Positions 31,153 to 39,428 of a DNA stretch of 64,000 bases are shown in pieces. The stretch lies in the NCBI GenBank assembly GCA_027488985.1, contig JAIYAR010000007.1, positions 1 through 64,000 on the forward strand, given 5' to 3'. Under the pieces are notes generated by a model, which worked only from the letters and a program-made list of their open reading frames with translations, ran no database searches and was not told the DNA's origin. The stretch comes from Comamonadaceae bacterium (lineage in GTDB: Bacteria > Pseudomonadota > Gammaproteobacteria > Burkholderiales > Burkholderiaceae_C). How positions within the stretch are numbered: position 1 is the first letter of the stretch; each line of letters begins with the position of its first letter. A program made the translations under genes and the position numbers.

Positions 31153-33138
31153 GTGAAGATTCCCAGCCTGTCCCTCCGGCAGACCTTGATGGTGGGGGTC
31201 GCCGCGGGCATTTTGTTGCCGGCCTTGTTTTTTGCGGGCTTCCAGGTCAGCAGCAAGCTGCGAACCGAACGGACCCTGCGCGTCGAGGCGCCTCTGAATC
31301 AGTATGCCGATGTGCTCTCGCGCGGCATGGCAGTGGCGGTGTGGAATCTGGACCGCGGCGTTGCCATAGAGCTGGTCGAGGCGGTGATGCGCAACCCGGA
31401 TGTGGTGCGGGTGCTGGTGACCGACGAGTTTGGCGAGACCTTTGTCCAGCGGGGAAGCACGACCGAAACGTCCGACAAATTCCTCTCCGAAAAGCGGGAC
31501 ATCAATTACAACGGAGCCCGTGTGGGCAGCCTGTCGGTGGTCATGTCGTCCGAGCGGATCGAGCGCGAGGCGCGGGCAGAGCTGATGCTGTTTGCCGCGG
31601 CCCTGGCCTTGCAAGTGGCATTGGCTTTTGCGTTTATCTGGCCCATGTTCAACCGCCGGATCGTCCGTCCGCTGTTGCGCCTGCAGGAAGGCGCGTTGCG
31701 GCTGGCGCGTGGCGAATTGACCGAATCCATGGCCAGCGAGAAAAAGGACGAGATGGGTCAGCTCTCCAATGCGCTGGACACCATGCGCCAGGACCTGGGC
31801 GCCTTGCTTACTGAGCGACAGCAAAAAACCGAGGCCTTGCAGCGCGAGCTGGAAGAGCGCGCCCGCACCGAGGAGGCTTTACGCGTCAGCCAGACCAAGT
31901 TCGCGGCGATTTTTGATGCTTCGCCGATTGCCATGTCAGTGTCGTCGGTAGAGGGGGATGTCCGCACCATCGATGTGAACACCGCGTGGAAGCGTGTCTT
32001 CGGCATGGAGCGCACTGCAGCGATAGGGACCAACGGCTTGCGCATGGGGATCTGGAAAGACCCGGCTGAGCGCAAGCGTGCACTCGACATCGTGCAAGAA
32101 AAAGGCGAGCTTTCCAATTTCAAGGCCTGGATGCGCAGGGGCGCACACGGGGCGGAAATCTACTGTGATCTCTCAGGCCGCATGGTGACGCTGGGCGGCG
32201 AGCGGGTGCTCATCATGGCGTTTGATGACATCACGGAAAAGCACCGTTACGAAGAAAACATCCTGCAACTCAATGCCACCCTGGAACACCGGGTGGAAGA
32301 CCGCACCCGTGAACTGACCGATGCCTTGGGCCAGCTGCGGGCAGCCCAGTCGGAACTGGTGCGTACTGAAAAAATGTCAGCGCTGGGCTCCCTGGTCGCA
32401 GGTATCGCCCACGAGCTCAACACCCCCATCGGCAACAGCCTCACGGTGGCCAGCACCCTCCAGGACCATGCCAACCATTTTGCCGATGGCATCAGCAAGG
32501 GCCTCACCCGCAGCCGTCTGGATGAGTTTGTGGCCAACACCCAGCAAGGCGCCGGCATTTTGATGCGGGGCTTGCAACACGCCGCTGAACTGGTTTCCAG
32601 CTTCAAGCAGGTGGCGGTCGACCAGACCAGCCTGAACCGGCGCACCTTTGATCTGCACAGCACGGTCACCGAGATCTTGCTCACCCTGGGCCCGAGTATC
32701 CGCAAGTCCACGCATGTGGTGGTGAGCGACATTCCCGCCGATATCGTGATGGACAGCTTCCCTGGCCCCCTGGGCCAGGTGCTCACCAACCTGATCAACA
32801 ACGCGCTTTTGCACGCCTTTGAAGGCCGGGAGCACGGCACAGTGAGCATCCGTGCCGCCATGGACGGGCCTGAGCGCATCCAGTTGCTGGTGAGCGACGA
32901 TGGTGGCGGCATCGCACACGGCCACTTGGCAAGGGTGTTTGATCCTTTCTTCACCACCAAGCTCGGCCAAGGGGGAAGCGGCTTGGGGCTGAACATCGTC
33001 TACAACCTGGTCACCAAGACGCTGGGCGGCACCATCCATGTAGCCAGCGCGCCGGGCGAGGGGGCCACGTTCAGCATGAGCCTGCCGCTCAAAGCACCGG
33101 TGATTGCTTCCGACGCCTTGACCGGCATGGCCCTGTGA
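31153..33138 (+). CDS. Sensor histidine kinase with HAMP and PAS domains
   Basis: A 661-residue membrane kinase. Membrane helix 1 is at about 9-30, a short periplasmic sensor region follows, and helix 2 lies at about 140-160 running into HAMP (RIVRPLLRLQEGALRLARGE). A PAS domain (about 250-365) and a coiled coil precede HisKA, with phospho-acceptor His420 in GIAHELNTPIGNSLT. The ATPase domain has NLINNALLHAF and GQGGSGLGLNIVYNLV. It starts at GTG (31153). No response regulator is adjacent, so it is an orphan; its signal is unknown. Confidence 0.87.
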   Translation: MKIPSLSLRQTLMVGVAAGILLPALFFAGFQVSSKLRTERTLRVEAPLNQYADVLSRGMAVAVWNLDRGVAIELVEAVMRNPDVVRVLVTDEFGETFVQRGSTTETSDKFLSEKRDINYNGARVGSLSVVMSSERIEREARAELMLFAAALALQVALAFAFIWPMFNRRIVRPLLRLQEGALRLARGELTESMASEKKDEMGQLSNALDTMRQDLGALLTERQQKTEALQRELEERARTEEALRVSQTKFAAIFDASPIAMSVSSVEGDVRTIDVNTAWKRVFGMERTAAIGTNGLRMGIWKDPAERKRALDIVQEKGELSNFKAWMRRGAHGAEIYCDLSGRMVTLGGERVLIMAFDDITEKHRYEENILQLNATLEHRVEDRTRELTDALGQLRAAQSELVRTEKMSALGSLVAGIAHELNTPIGNSLTVASTLQDHANHFADGISKGLTRSRLDEFVANTQQGAGILMRGLQHAAELVSSFKQVAVDQTSLNRRTFDLHSTVTEILLTLGPSIRKSTHVVVSDIPADIVMDSFPGPLGQVLTNLINNALLHAFEGREHGTVSIRAAMDGPERIQLLVSDDGGGIAHGHLARVFDPFFTTKLGQGGSGLGLNIVYNLVTKTLGGTIHVASAPGEGATFSMSLPLKAPVIASDALTGMAL

Positions 33139-33175
33139 GGCGCAGAAGCCCGACAGCCCTCGGTAAGATGCAGCC

Positions 33176-34012
33176 ATGCAGACACCTTCCCGCTTCTGGG
33201 CTGACTGGACCAGCCCGCAATTCGACCAGGCCCGCACAGCAGGCACGCTCGATCACCTGATTGCCGTGCTGCCCGTGGCAGCCACGGAACAACACGGCCC
33301 GCATCTGCCCTTGCAAGTGGACAGCGCCTTGGTGGATGGTGTGATTGCCCATGCCCTGCCATACATCGCGCCCGAGGTACCTGCTTTGTTTCTGCCGACC
33401 CAGGCTGTGGGCTTCAGCCCTGAGCATGCAGAGTTTCCCGGTACGTTGACACTCAAAGCGGAAACAGTAATCCGGCTTTGGACCGAGATCGGTGAATGCG
33501 TGGCCGCCAGTGGCGTCAAGCGACTGGTGCTGTTCAACAGCCATGGCGGGCAGGTGGGCCTGATGGATGTGGTGGCGCGTGACCTGCGCGCCAGGTTGGG
33601 CATGCTGGTGTACAGCGTGAACTGGTTCGGCCTGCCGTTGGCCGCGGCGGATGGCAGCGACGTGAATGCCCTCTTCAGCGCGCACGAACACCGCTTTGGG
33701 ATCCACGCCGGCGATATCGAAACCTCCATGATGCTGGCTCTGCGCCCGGACCTCGTGAACATGGGCCAAGCTGATAACTTTGCCTCCACGTCGGAAGACC
33801 GTGCCAAAGCTTTCCCCATTCTGGGCAATGGCAAAAGCGCCAAGCTCGGCTGGCAAATGCAGGACTACAACCCGGCGGGCGCCGTTGGGAACGCGGCGGC
33901 TGCCACTACCGCCAAGGGTCAGGCGGTGCTGGCCGCAGCGGGGCTGGCCCTGGCGCGATTGCTGGGCGAGATCCACGCACTGCCCGCCAACACCCTGAAG
34001 CAGCGCAAGTAG
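33176..34012 (+). CDS. Creatininase family amidohydrolase
   Basis: A 278-residue protein with metal-binding signatures of the creatininase fold: VAATEQHGPHLPL near residue 35, LFNSHGGQVGLMD near 120 and HRFGIHAGDIETSMML near 177. Members hydrolyse cyclic or linear amides (creatinine, formamides) or process the mycofactocin precursor. The real substrate cannot be told here, and no mycofactocin genes are nearby. It lies 37 bp after the kinase and ends tail to tail with the CapA-like gene. Confidence 0.85.
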   Translation: MQTPSRFWADWTSPQFDQARTAGTLDHLIAVLPVAATEQHGPHLPLQVDSALVDGVIAHALPYIAPEVPALFLPTQAVGFSPEHAEFPGTLTLKAETVIRLWTEIGECVAASGVKRLVLFNSHGGQVGLMDVVARDLRARLGMLVYSVNWFGLPLAAADGSDVNALFSAHEHRFGIHAGDIETSMMLALRPDLVNMGQADNFASTSEDRAKAFPILGNGKSAKLGWQMQDYNPAGAVGNAAAATTAKGQAVLAAAGLALARLLGEIHALPANTLKQRK

Positions 34013-34013
34013 A

Positions 34014-35009
34014 TCAGTCCGCGGGGGTACACAGGCCGGGTGCGCTCTGGCCGCGGTTCCAGCATGGCGTGGCGCGTGTCATGTCCGGTGTGGGAATGCC
34101 TTGCATGTCAATCTGCACGGCGCGCGTGTCGAAGGCCTGCACGCCTTGTTTGTCCAGCCGCAGCCGCAACACCCACGCACGGCGCTGGTTGTCGTTGTCG
34201 GTTTCCTTCATCACAAAGTTGCCTACGCTGTAGACGATAGGCTTGCCCCGGTAGTGCTCTATATCTTGTGTGACATGCGGGTGGCCGCCGATGACGGCAT
34301 CTGCACCGGCCTCCACCATCAGGCGTGCCAGTTGCCGCTGACGGCTATTAGCTACCAGCTCGTTCTCCCACCCCCAGTGCATTACCGGAATCACCAGGTC
34401 TGCGCGGTGCAATGTGCGGGCAGCGCGTATGTCGGCCACCACCTGCTCGTCTTCGCTCCAGGCGCTGCCGGGGGCGTCAAAGTCGGCTTCAAAGCTGCGC
34501 GGCATGAATTCGTTGTAGCTCAGCAGGGCAATGCGCAAGCCCTTGCGTTCGATGATCAAAGGGGCGTGCGCCTCTTTCAGGTTGTTGCCGCCCCCGAAAT
34601 ACTGCAGTCCTGCAGCGGGCAGCAGACGCAGCATTTCTGCAAAGGCTTCGCGCCCGTAGTCGCCCGAATGGTTGTTGGCCAAAGCCAGCGCGTCGAAGTG
34701 GCGCTTGAGCACCGGCAAGGTACGGGGGTGAGCGCGGAAGGTGAAGTTTTTGTCTCCCGCAGAGCCGGTGGTGGCCACCACGCATTCTAGGTTTCCGATG
34801 CGGATGTCTGCCTTGCGGAAATAGCTGCCAAACGCGGCAAAAGGGTCCTGGCCTCGCTCAATCATGGCCCCCGCCACATCGTCCAGCACGATGTCGCCGG
34901 CGAACACCAGGGTGACAGGTTCAGAGGCTGTTTGCGCATGGCTGTTGCCCAGGCCGGCCGTGCAGATGAGCAACAGGCCCAGCAGGGCCGAGTTCGCAAT
35001 TTGCCTCAT
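34014..35009 (-). CDS. CapA-like poly-gamma-glutamate synthesis family protein
   Basis: A 331-residue protein with a signal peptide (about 1-26, ending NSHAQ) and the calcineurin-like metallophosphatase fold of the CapA family: LVFAGDIVLDD, IGNLECVV, LANNHSGDYG, VMHWGWENE and IGGHPHVTQDIEHY. CapA takes part in capsule poly-gamma-glutamate retention in Bacillus. No capBC genes are here, so the role is unknown. Its ATG overlaps the stop of the upstream small gene (ATGA), so the pair is coupled. Confidence 0.85.
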   Translation of the reverse strand: MRQIANSALLGLLLICTAGLGNSHAQTASEPVTLVFAGDIVLDDVAGAMIERGQDPFAAFGSYFRKADIRIGNLECVVATTGSAGDKNFTFRAHPRTLPVLKRHFDALALANNHSGDYGREAFAEMLRLLPAAGLQYFGGGNNLKEAHAPLIIERKGLRIALLSYNEFMPRSFEADFDAPGSAWSEDEQVVADIRAARTLHRADLVIPVMHWGWENELVANSRQRQLARLMVEAGADAVIGGHPHVTQDIEHYRGKPIVYSVGNFVMKETDNDNQRRAWVLRLRLDKQGVQAFDTRAVQIDMQGIPTPDMTRATPCWNRGQSAPGLCTPAD

Positions 35010-35410
35010 GGTTGCACTCCGCGCAAGACACATTCATATTGCAGCTCACGCTCTACCGGGCCGGCGTAAACAAACTGTTTTCCAGTGAGGCGTTGGCCTT
35101 GGGGCCCAGCCACAAAGGGCGGGTAGTAGTTGGCTTGTTGTACCAGCACCGGTTGGGTGTTGGTGTCCAGGTAGGCGTAGGTTTTGATGTAGTCCGGTTG
35201 GGCACCGCGCCCCACCATCACCGCTTTGAAGCGGAAGCGTCCACCCACATCAACCGAGGGCACCGGGTACGGGTCATCGACAGCTGTGGCTTCCAGAGTC
35301 TGGGTGGTGCCGGCATAGGTGAGCTCGCAATGCAGCCTTGGGCCGGAAAAACTGGCAGTGCTGCAACAGAGCGACGCCAGAAAAAAAGCGGAAATTGAAA
35401 AACGGGGCAT
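35006..35410 (-). CDS. Secreted hypothetical protein
   Basis: A 134-residue protein with a signal peptide (MPRFSISAFFLASLCCSTA). The mature part is short and probably beta-rich, with two cysteines (HCELTYAGTT near 28, YECVLRG near 126) that could form a disulfide. Several proline-rich turns are present (YPVPSVDVGGRFRFKAVM). I recognise no family. Translational coupling to the CapA-like gene suggests a common task in the envelope. Confidence 0.68.
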   Translation of the reverse strand: MPRFSISAFFLASLCCSTASFSGPRLHCELTYAGTTQTLEATAVDDPYPVPSVDVGGRFRFKAVMVGRGAQPDYIKTYAYLDTNTQPVLVQQANYYPPFVAGPQGQRLTGKQFVYAGPVERELQYECVLRGVQP

Positions 35411-35457
35411 GCGCCGATTGTGCCGGCCACGCAGCCCGGTTCAGGCGGGGCTTTCCC

Positions 35458-35811
35458 TCAACGAATGCCGCGTATGTACCGGTGTGCTTCGCTTTCGCTC
35501 GCACCCATCAGCGAGTCCGAGGCGCCGGGCAATGGCGCGGGGCGCGAATGGCCGCCCAGCACGCCAAACAGCTTGTCCCTGCTGATGGCCCGGTGCGGGG
35601 TGTGAGGTTCCATGGCCAGCTCCAGTTTGGCGGCCCATTCGCCCAAGTCCGCATGGCCGTCGTCCTTGGCGGCTGCGCGGGCAAAGCGGATGATCTCGGC
35701 CGCGTATTCGGTGTTCGCTGCCATCCACTCCGTGTCGGTCACCCGACCGGTTTTACGGCGCAGCAACACGTGCAAATGGGCGGCAATCGCCAGTTTTTCG
35801 CTGTTCAACAT
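35458..35811 (-). CDS. Hypothetical protein downstream of amtB
   Basis: A 117-residue soluble protein of unknown function. The first 70 residues are predicted helical (LNSEKLAIAAHLHVLLRRKT, EYAAEIIRFARAAAKDDGHA) and the C-terminus is disordered (LGGHSRPAPLPGASDS). There are no membrane helices or metal motifs. It starts 21 bp after the amtB stop on the same strand, so it is probably in the amtB transcript. It is not a GlnK/GlnB protein: the T-loop pattern is missing. Confidence 0.62.
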   Translation of the reverse strand: MLNSEKLAIAAHLHVLLRRKTGRVTDTEWMAANTEYAAEIIRFARAAAKDDGHADLGEWAAKLELAMEPHTPHRAISRDKLFGVLGGHSRPAPLPGASDSLMGASESEAHRYIRGIR

Positions 35812-35832
35812 GGATTCCTCCTTGGCTTCATC

Positions 35833-37293
35833 TCAGCCGGCAATGTGCTCCCGGTGCTGGGACACATCCAGACCCACCAGTTCCGAGTTCTCGTCCACCC
35901 GCAAGCCCACGATCAGCTTGGTAATCCAGAGCAGTGCGGCGCTCATCACCCCGCTGTAAACAATGACCACGACCGTGCCCACGGCTTGGATGGCCACGCT
36001 ACCTGTTACCCCTGAAATGCTCTTGCTCGCAAAGTAGCCCGTCATCAACGAACCGACAATGCCGCCAATACCGTGCACGCCGAATACGTCCAGCGAATCG
36101 TCGGCATTGAGCATGCGCTTCAAGCCTGTTGCACCCCAGTAGCAGGCCAGGCCTGCCACCAGGCCGAAAACCAGCGCAGCGCTGGGCGTCACAAAACCAG
36201 CAGCAGGGGTAATTGCCACCAAACCTGCCACCAAGCCGGAGCACAGGCCCAGCAAGGAAGGCCGGCCACGCATCACCCACTCACCCAGCATCCAGCTCAT
36301 CGCGCCTGCGGCTGCAGCAATGTGCGTCACCGCCATCGCCAAGCCGGCACGGCCATCTGCAGCCACGGCAGAGCCCGCGTTGAAACCGAACCATCCCACC
36401 CACAGCAAGCCTGCGCCCGCCATGGTCAGGCCGAGGTTAAAGGGCTCAAACGGCTCTTTGCCGTAGCCCTTGCGCGCGCCCACCATGTACGCACACACCA
36501 GGCCCGAGACGCCGGCATTGATGTGCACCACCGCGCCGCCTGCAAAGTCCAACACGCCCATTTGCACCAGCCATCCACTGGGCTCCCACACCCAGTGGGC
36601 AATCGGGGCGTACACCACCACCGACCACATGCCTATGAACCACAACATGGCCGAGAAGCGCATGCGCTCCACCAGCGCGCCCACAATCAGCGCCCCGGTA
36701 ATGATGAAGAAGGTCAGCTGGAACATGGCGTACACCGACTCGGGCACATTCGGTGCCACGTGGCTCACGGCGACCAAGCCGGCCTCTTTCATGTAGTTGA
36801 GCCCGCTGAACCACATGCGGTCGGTGCCGCCCAGCCAGGCCGTGCCGGGCGTGAAGGCCAGCGAATAACCCACGGCAAACCAGAGCAGGCTGAGCAAGCC
36901 GGCAATCGCCACCACACTGGCCATGGTGTTGATCACGCTCTTTTTGCGCACCATGCCGCCGTAAAACAGCGCAATGCCGGGCAAAGTCATAAGCAGGACC
37001 AGCGCGGTGCTGGTCATCATCCAGGCGGTGTCTGCCGCGTTGATGCTGTCCTGCTTGGCCATGAAGGGTTTGGTGGGTGCCGGTGCGGGCGCAGGGGCCT
37101 CTGCAGCGGCTACCGGTGCAGCGGGTGCGGGTGCAACGGCAGTTGGAGTGGGGTCAGAGGCCGCAACGCCGGCTGCTGGCGCTGTTTCTGCCACGGTGCC
37201 CGAAACTGCGGTTTGCGCTTGGGTTGTCAAAGACCAGCTTAAAGCGACGATGCCCGCCAACAGTGCAAGAGTGGGCATACCTTTTTGGTGCAT
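35833..37293 (-). CDS. amtB: Ammonium transporter AmtB
   Basis: A 486-residue transporter. A signal-like segment (about 5-28) is followed by an unusual Pro/Ala-rich stretch (about 35-75, PTAVAPAPAAPVAAAEAPAP), then eleven membrane helices. Amt signatures: DFAGGAVVHINAGVSGLV and FDVFGVHGIGGIVGSLMTGY, containing the twin pore histidines. It imports ammonium. A glnK gene is usually linked to amtB but is not adjacent here. An ATG at 37293 is used; an upstream start is less likely because it lacks the signal segment at its front. Confidence 0.93.
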   Translation of the reverse strand: MHQKGMPTLALLAGIVALSWSLTTQAQTAVSGTVAETAPAAGVAASDPTPTAVAPAPAAPVAAAEAPAPAPAPTKPFMAKQDSINAADTAWMMTSTALVLLMTLPGIALFYGGMVRKKSVINTMASVVAIAGLLSLLWFAVGYSLAFTPGTAWLGGTDRMWFSGLNYMKEAGLVAVSHVAPNVPESVYAMFQLTFFIITGALIVGALVERMRFSAMLWFIGMWSVVVYAPIAHWVWEPSGWLVQMGVLDFAGGAVVHINAGVSGLVCAYMVGARKGYGKEPFEPFNLGLTMAGAGLLWVGWFGFNAGSAVAADGRAGLAMAVTHIAAAAGAMSWMLGEWVMRGRPSLLGLCSGLVAGLVAITPAAGFVTPSAALVFGLVAGLACYWGATGLKRMLNADDSLDVFGVHGIGGIVGSLMTGYFASKSISGVTGSVAIQAVGTVVVIVYSGVMSAALLWITKLIVGLRVDENSELVGLDVSQHREHIAG

Positions 37294-37386
37294 TGTGATC
37301 CTCTGTGTGTTCCAACACAGAGCACCAAGCACGAGCTATGCCAATCCGCCTTTCCTTGCTGTAAAGGCGCCGCCGGGGCGACAAGG

Positions 37387-38055
37387 CTAAGAGTACGTCA
37401 CCCAGTCGGAGTAGGCCGCGTCGTCCAAGTGGGGCAGGGTGTTGTAGGTCACCAGCATGTGGCGTTTGGGGGTATAGGCCAGCTCGGTGACCGAGCTGTT
37501 GCGGATACGCAGGTTCAGCTCAATGGTGGTCTCGGGCGTGGTGCCCAAAATGTGCCCCACCGCGGTAGAGATGGGTCCGCCGCTGCTCACGATTAGCACA
37601 TTGCCAGTGTGCGACTTGCGCACATGGTCCAGCGCGCTGGTTACGCCTTTTACAAAATCGTCGTAGCCCGGCATGCCTTTGGGGGTCACCACGCCGTTCA
37701 TCCACTGCGTGAGGCCGTCGCGCAGCAGGCGGAAGTGGTGGCGGTACATCTCGGGCGTATCGGGTTTCTCCAGCGGGGCGGGGTGGATGGCTTTGATCAC
37801 TGCCTCGCTGTCGTACTCGTTCAGTCCCGGCCATTCAAGCGCTTGGTGCGTGAGGCCCGCGCCTTGGGCAATGCCGGCCCAGGTCTGGGCATGGCGCTTG
37901 AGCGTGCCGGTAATCACCGCTTCAAACTGCAGTCCCTTGCCCGCAAAGTACTCCCCCAACCGCACGCTCTGCCGATGGCCGAGCTCGCTCAAGTTGTCGT
38001 AGTCCGCAGCCCCGAAAGAAGCCTGCCCGTGCCGCACCAGATAGAGATTTCCCAT
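37387..38055 (-). CDS. Histidine phosphatase family protein
   Basis: A 222-residue phosphoglycerate-mutase-like enzyme. The phospho-acceptor motif LYLVRHGQASFG is at the start. TGTLKRHAQTW follows near residue 52, and the catalytic glutamate is probably in GLNEYDSE (about 80). The second conserved histidine is not obvious: VSSGGPIST stands where other members have VxHGG, so activity is in question. The substrate is unknown. Confidence 0.82.
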   Translation of the reverse strand: MGNLYLVRHGQASFGAADYDNLSELGHRQSVRLGEYFAGKGLQFEAVITGTLKRHAQTWAGIAQGAGLTHQALEWPGLNEYDSEAVIKAIHPAPLEKPDTPEMYRHHFRLLRDGLTQWMNGVVTPKGMPGYDDFVKGVTSALDHVRKSHTGNVLIVSSGGPISTAVGHILGTTPETTIELNLRIRNSSVTELAYTPKRHMLVTYNTLPHLDDAAYSDWVTYS

Positions 38056-38082
38056 GGCGAGGATTTAAGCCGAATCGGCACT

Positions 38083-38124
38083 TGGCGCTTGTTAAATGTG
38101 CGACAGCAGCTATGAAATTTGTAG
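38083..38124 (-). repeat. Dispersed repeat copy, partial, intergenic
   Basis: The plus strand reads TTGGCGCTTGTTAAATGTGC, then GACAGCAGCTATGAAATTT. The family words GCGC and AGCAGCTAT are in the usual spacing, but the outer arm is degraded. It lies between the phosphatase gene and the J-domain gene. Confidence 0.5.
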
Positions 38125-38203
38125 CGTTTTGTCCGTGGCTGATTCGTTGCGCTATGTAGGGCAGTGCACAAACAAAAACGGCTGCATTGGCTTTGAATTG
38201 CGT

Positions 38204-38533
38204 ATGCCCCAGCCAACGCTGTACGAAACCCTTGAAGTAAGCCCACAGGCCAGTCCCTCGGTGATCCGCGCGGCCTATCGTTGCCTTGCCCAGTACCATC
38301 ATCCGGACAAACACCCGAACTCTGAAGACGCCGGACAGCGATTGGCGCAAATCAATTTCGCTTATTCAGTGTTGGCGGACCCGGTACAGCGACGCGGCTA
38401 TGACATCCGCGAGGGGATTGAAACTGCGTTTGTGGAGAGGCGGGGGCAAGACGTCAGGCCCCGGAGTCACCATGCGCCAGATGCTACGACTGGTGTCACT
38501 TGCCGGCCGTTTGCTTTTCGGCCTTTGGTCTGA
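38204..38533 (+). CDS. Short J-domain (DnaJ-like) protein
   Basis: A 109-residue protein. The J domain (about 1-65) has TLYETLEVSPQASPSVIRAA, the HPD tripeptide in YHHPDKHPNSEDAG, and INFAYSVLADPVQRRGYD. The C-terminal 40 residues are basic and end CRPFAFRPLV. It has no Gly/Phe or zinc regions, so it would only stimulate an Hsp70 ATPase rather than act as a full DnaJ. The ATG at 38204 is used although its ribosome binding site is weak. Confidence 0.75.
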   Translation: MPQPTLYETLEVSPQASPSVIRAAYRCLAQYHHPDKHPNSEDAGQRLAQINFAYSVLADPVQRRGYDIREGIETAFVERRGQDVRPRSHHAPDATTGVTCRPFAFRPLV

Positions 38534-38629
38534 AGGGGGCTGGCTAGAGGGTTGCCCTGAAACGGCTTAAGGCAGCTTTAGGCTGATAGCTGACCTTGCC
38601 ACCGCCCGGAAGGAGTCATTCAAATGGCA

Positions 38630-38687
38630 CGTTAACGTCGCCGCTCAGCGGGAGCCGAAGGCGATCCGATGCAGCGGCCTGTTAAAT
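38630..38687 (-). repeat. attC-like recombination site B
   Basis: A 58-bp element. Read on the minus strand it starts with ATTTAAC (an RYYYAAC core) and ends with GTTAACG, an imperfect GTTRRRY core. Inside, GCCGCTGCA faces TGAGCGGC with one extra unpaired G in the left arm, as in integron attC sites. It directly follows the 78-residue cassette gene. Confidence 0.7.
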
Positions 38688-38716
38688 GGCCAGCAGTACC
38701 ACTGCCTTTGGACTTG

Positions 38717-38953
38717 CTATTTGAATCCACGGTCATGCGCCATTCTCATCCACGCGTCATCGACAGGACCGTTGAAACCGACAACAGCGTCGACCCCGCA
38801 ATGCGGGCAAATCGCAGTTTGGTCTTGTTCCTCGCCATCACACCATTCCACAACTGTCTTAGGGGAAAACTTGGAGAGGCAGTAATTGCAAGCCGCCATA
38901 TCGCTCGCGAGTAGTTGCTCGCGGTGCATTGAAGAATCGCAGGTTCTTGTCAT
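38717..38953 (-). CDS. Cassette-borne small zinc-ribbon protein
   Basis: A 78-residue protein with two CxxC pairs, CNYC near residue 22 and CPHC near 49 (TAICPHCGVDAVVGF), so a zinc ribbon is likely. It resembles the small 'cytoplasmic protein' family that I associate with TALCPHCG-type sequences found in many genomes. The start may be residue 1, 9 or 19 (MAACNYC); the first ATG lies only 3 bases past an attC core. It is flanked on both sides by attC-like sites, as expected of an integron gene cassette. Confidence 0.65.
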   Translation of the reverse strand: MTRTCDSSMHREQLLASDMAACNYCLSKFSPKTVVEWCDGEEQDQTAICPHCGVDAVVGFNGPVDDAWMRMAHDRGFK

Positions 38954-38956
38954 GCC

Positions 38957-39013
38957 ATTTAACGTCGGAGTTCAGCGGGCGCCGGAGGCGTCCGCTGCAA
39001 TGACCAGTTGAAG
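38957..39013 (-). repeat. attC-like recombination site A
   Basis: A 57-bp element between two cassette genes. On the minus strand it runs from CTTCAAC to a perfect GTTAAAT (GTTRRRY). Inside, TTGCAGCGGACGCC faces GGCGCCCGCTGAA around a TCC loop, with one extra G in the left arm, the extrahelical base that sets the strand polarity of attC sites. It shares the TCAGCGGG and AGGCG words with site B. Confidence 0.75.
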
Positions 39014-39014
39014 C

Positions 39015-39428
39015 TCAGCGGCACGGACCGAACTCCAGTGATTGCAGGAAGAGAGTGCCGTAATCGCTCATCGATTCCGGCGGACCGGGATAGAACGGGG
39101 CGAACGCAGCCTCTACGAAGTGAAAGCCGATGACAAGCGCCGCGAGAAACATGGCTTTGCGCACTATGGTCCGTAACAGAGGGCTCGGGACAACTACCGC
39201 CAGAATCGCCGTGACGGCGGCGGAGACGCGGAAGGCTTCCTTGTGCCACCCGTACCCGCCGCAAGAGTCCAAACCAAAGAACACGGCCCCAACGAAGACG
39301 ATGCTCGTGGCGGTCCAGACCCATGCGTTGCTAGAGCCGCCACGATGCGCATCGACTAAGTTATTCCCCATGAGGTTCAACTTGATATAGACCGCAAAAG
39401 TGCGAAATAACACAGCCATGATTTTCAT
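39015..39428 (-). CDS. Cassette-borne membrane protein, unknown
   Basis: A 137-residue protein with hydrophobic segments at about 37-52 (WTATSIVFVGAVFFGL), 68-82 (RVSAAVTAILAVVVP) and 90-105 (KAMFLAALVIGFHF). I recognise no family. The ATG is preceded by GGGAGG about 9 bases upstream, which fixes the start. The stop lies one base from the core of attC site A. Cassette arrays often carry such small orphan membrane proteins. Confidence 0.65.
   Translation of the reverse strand: MKIMAVLFRTFAVYIKLNLMGNNLVDAHRGGSSNAWVWTATSIVFVGAVFFGLDSCGGYGWHKEAFRVSAAVTAILAVVVPSPLLRTIVRKAMFLAALVIGFHFVEAAFAPFYPGPPESMSDYGTLFLQSLEFGPCR

Noticed and set aside
38534..38570. A frameshift in the J-domain gene, since another frame continues past its stop
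   Set aside because: The annotated frame ends in a plausible basic tail (CRPFAFRPLV) and the other frame lacks the J domain start; no evidence for a shift.
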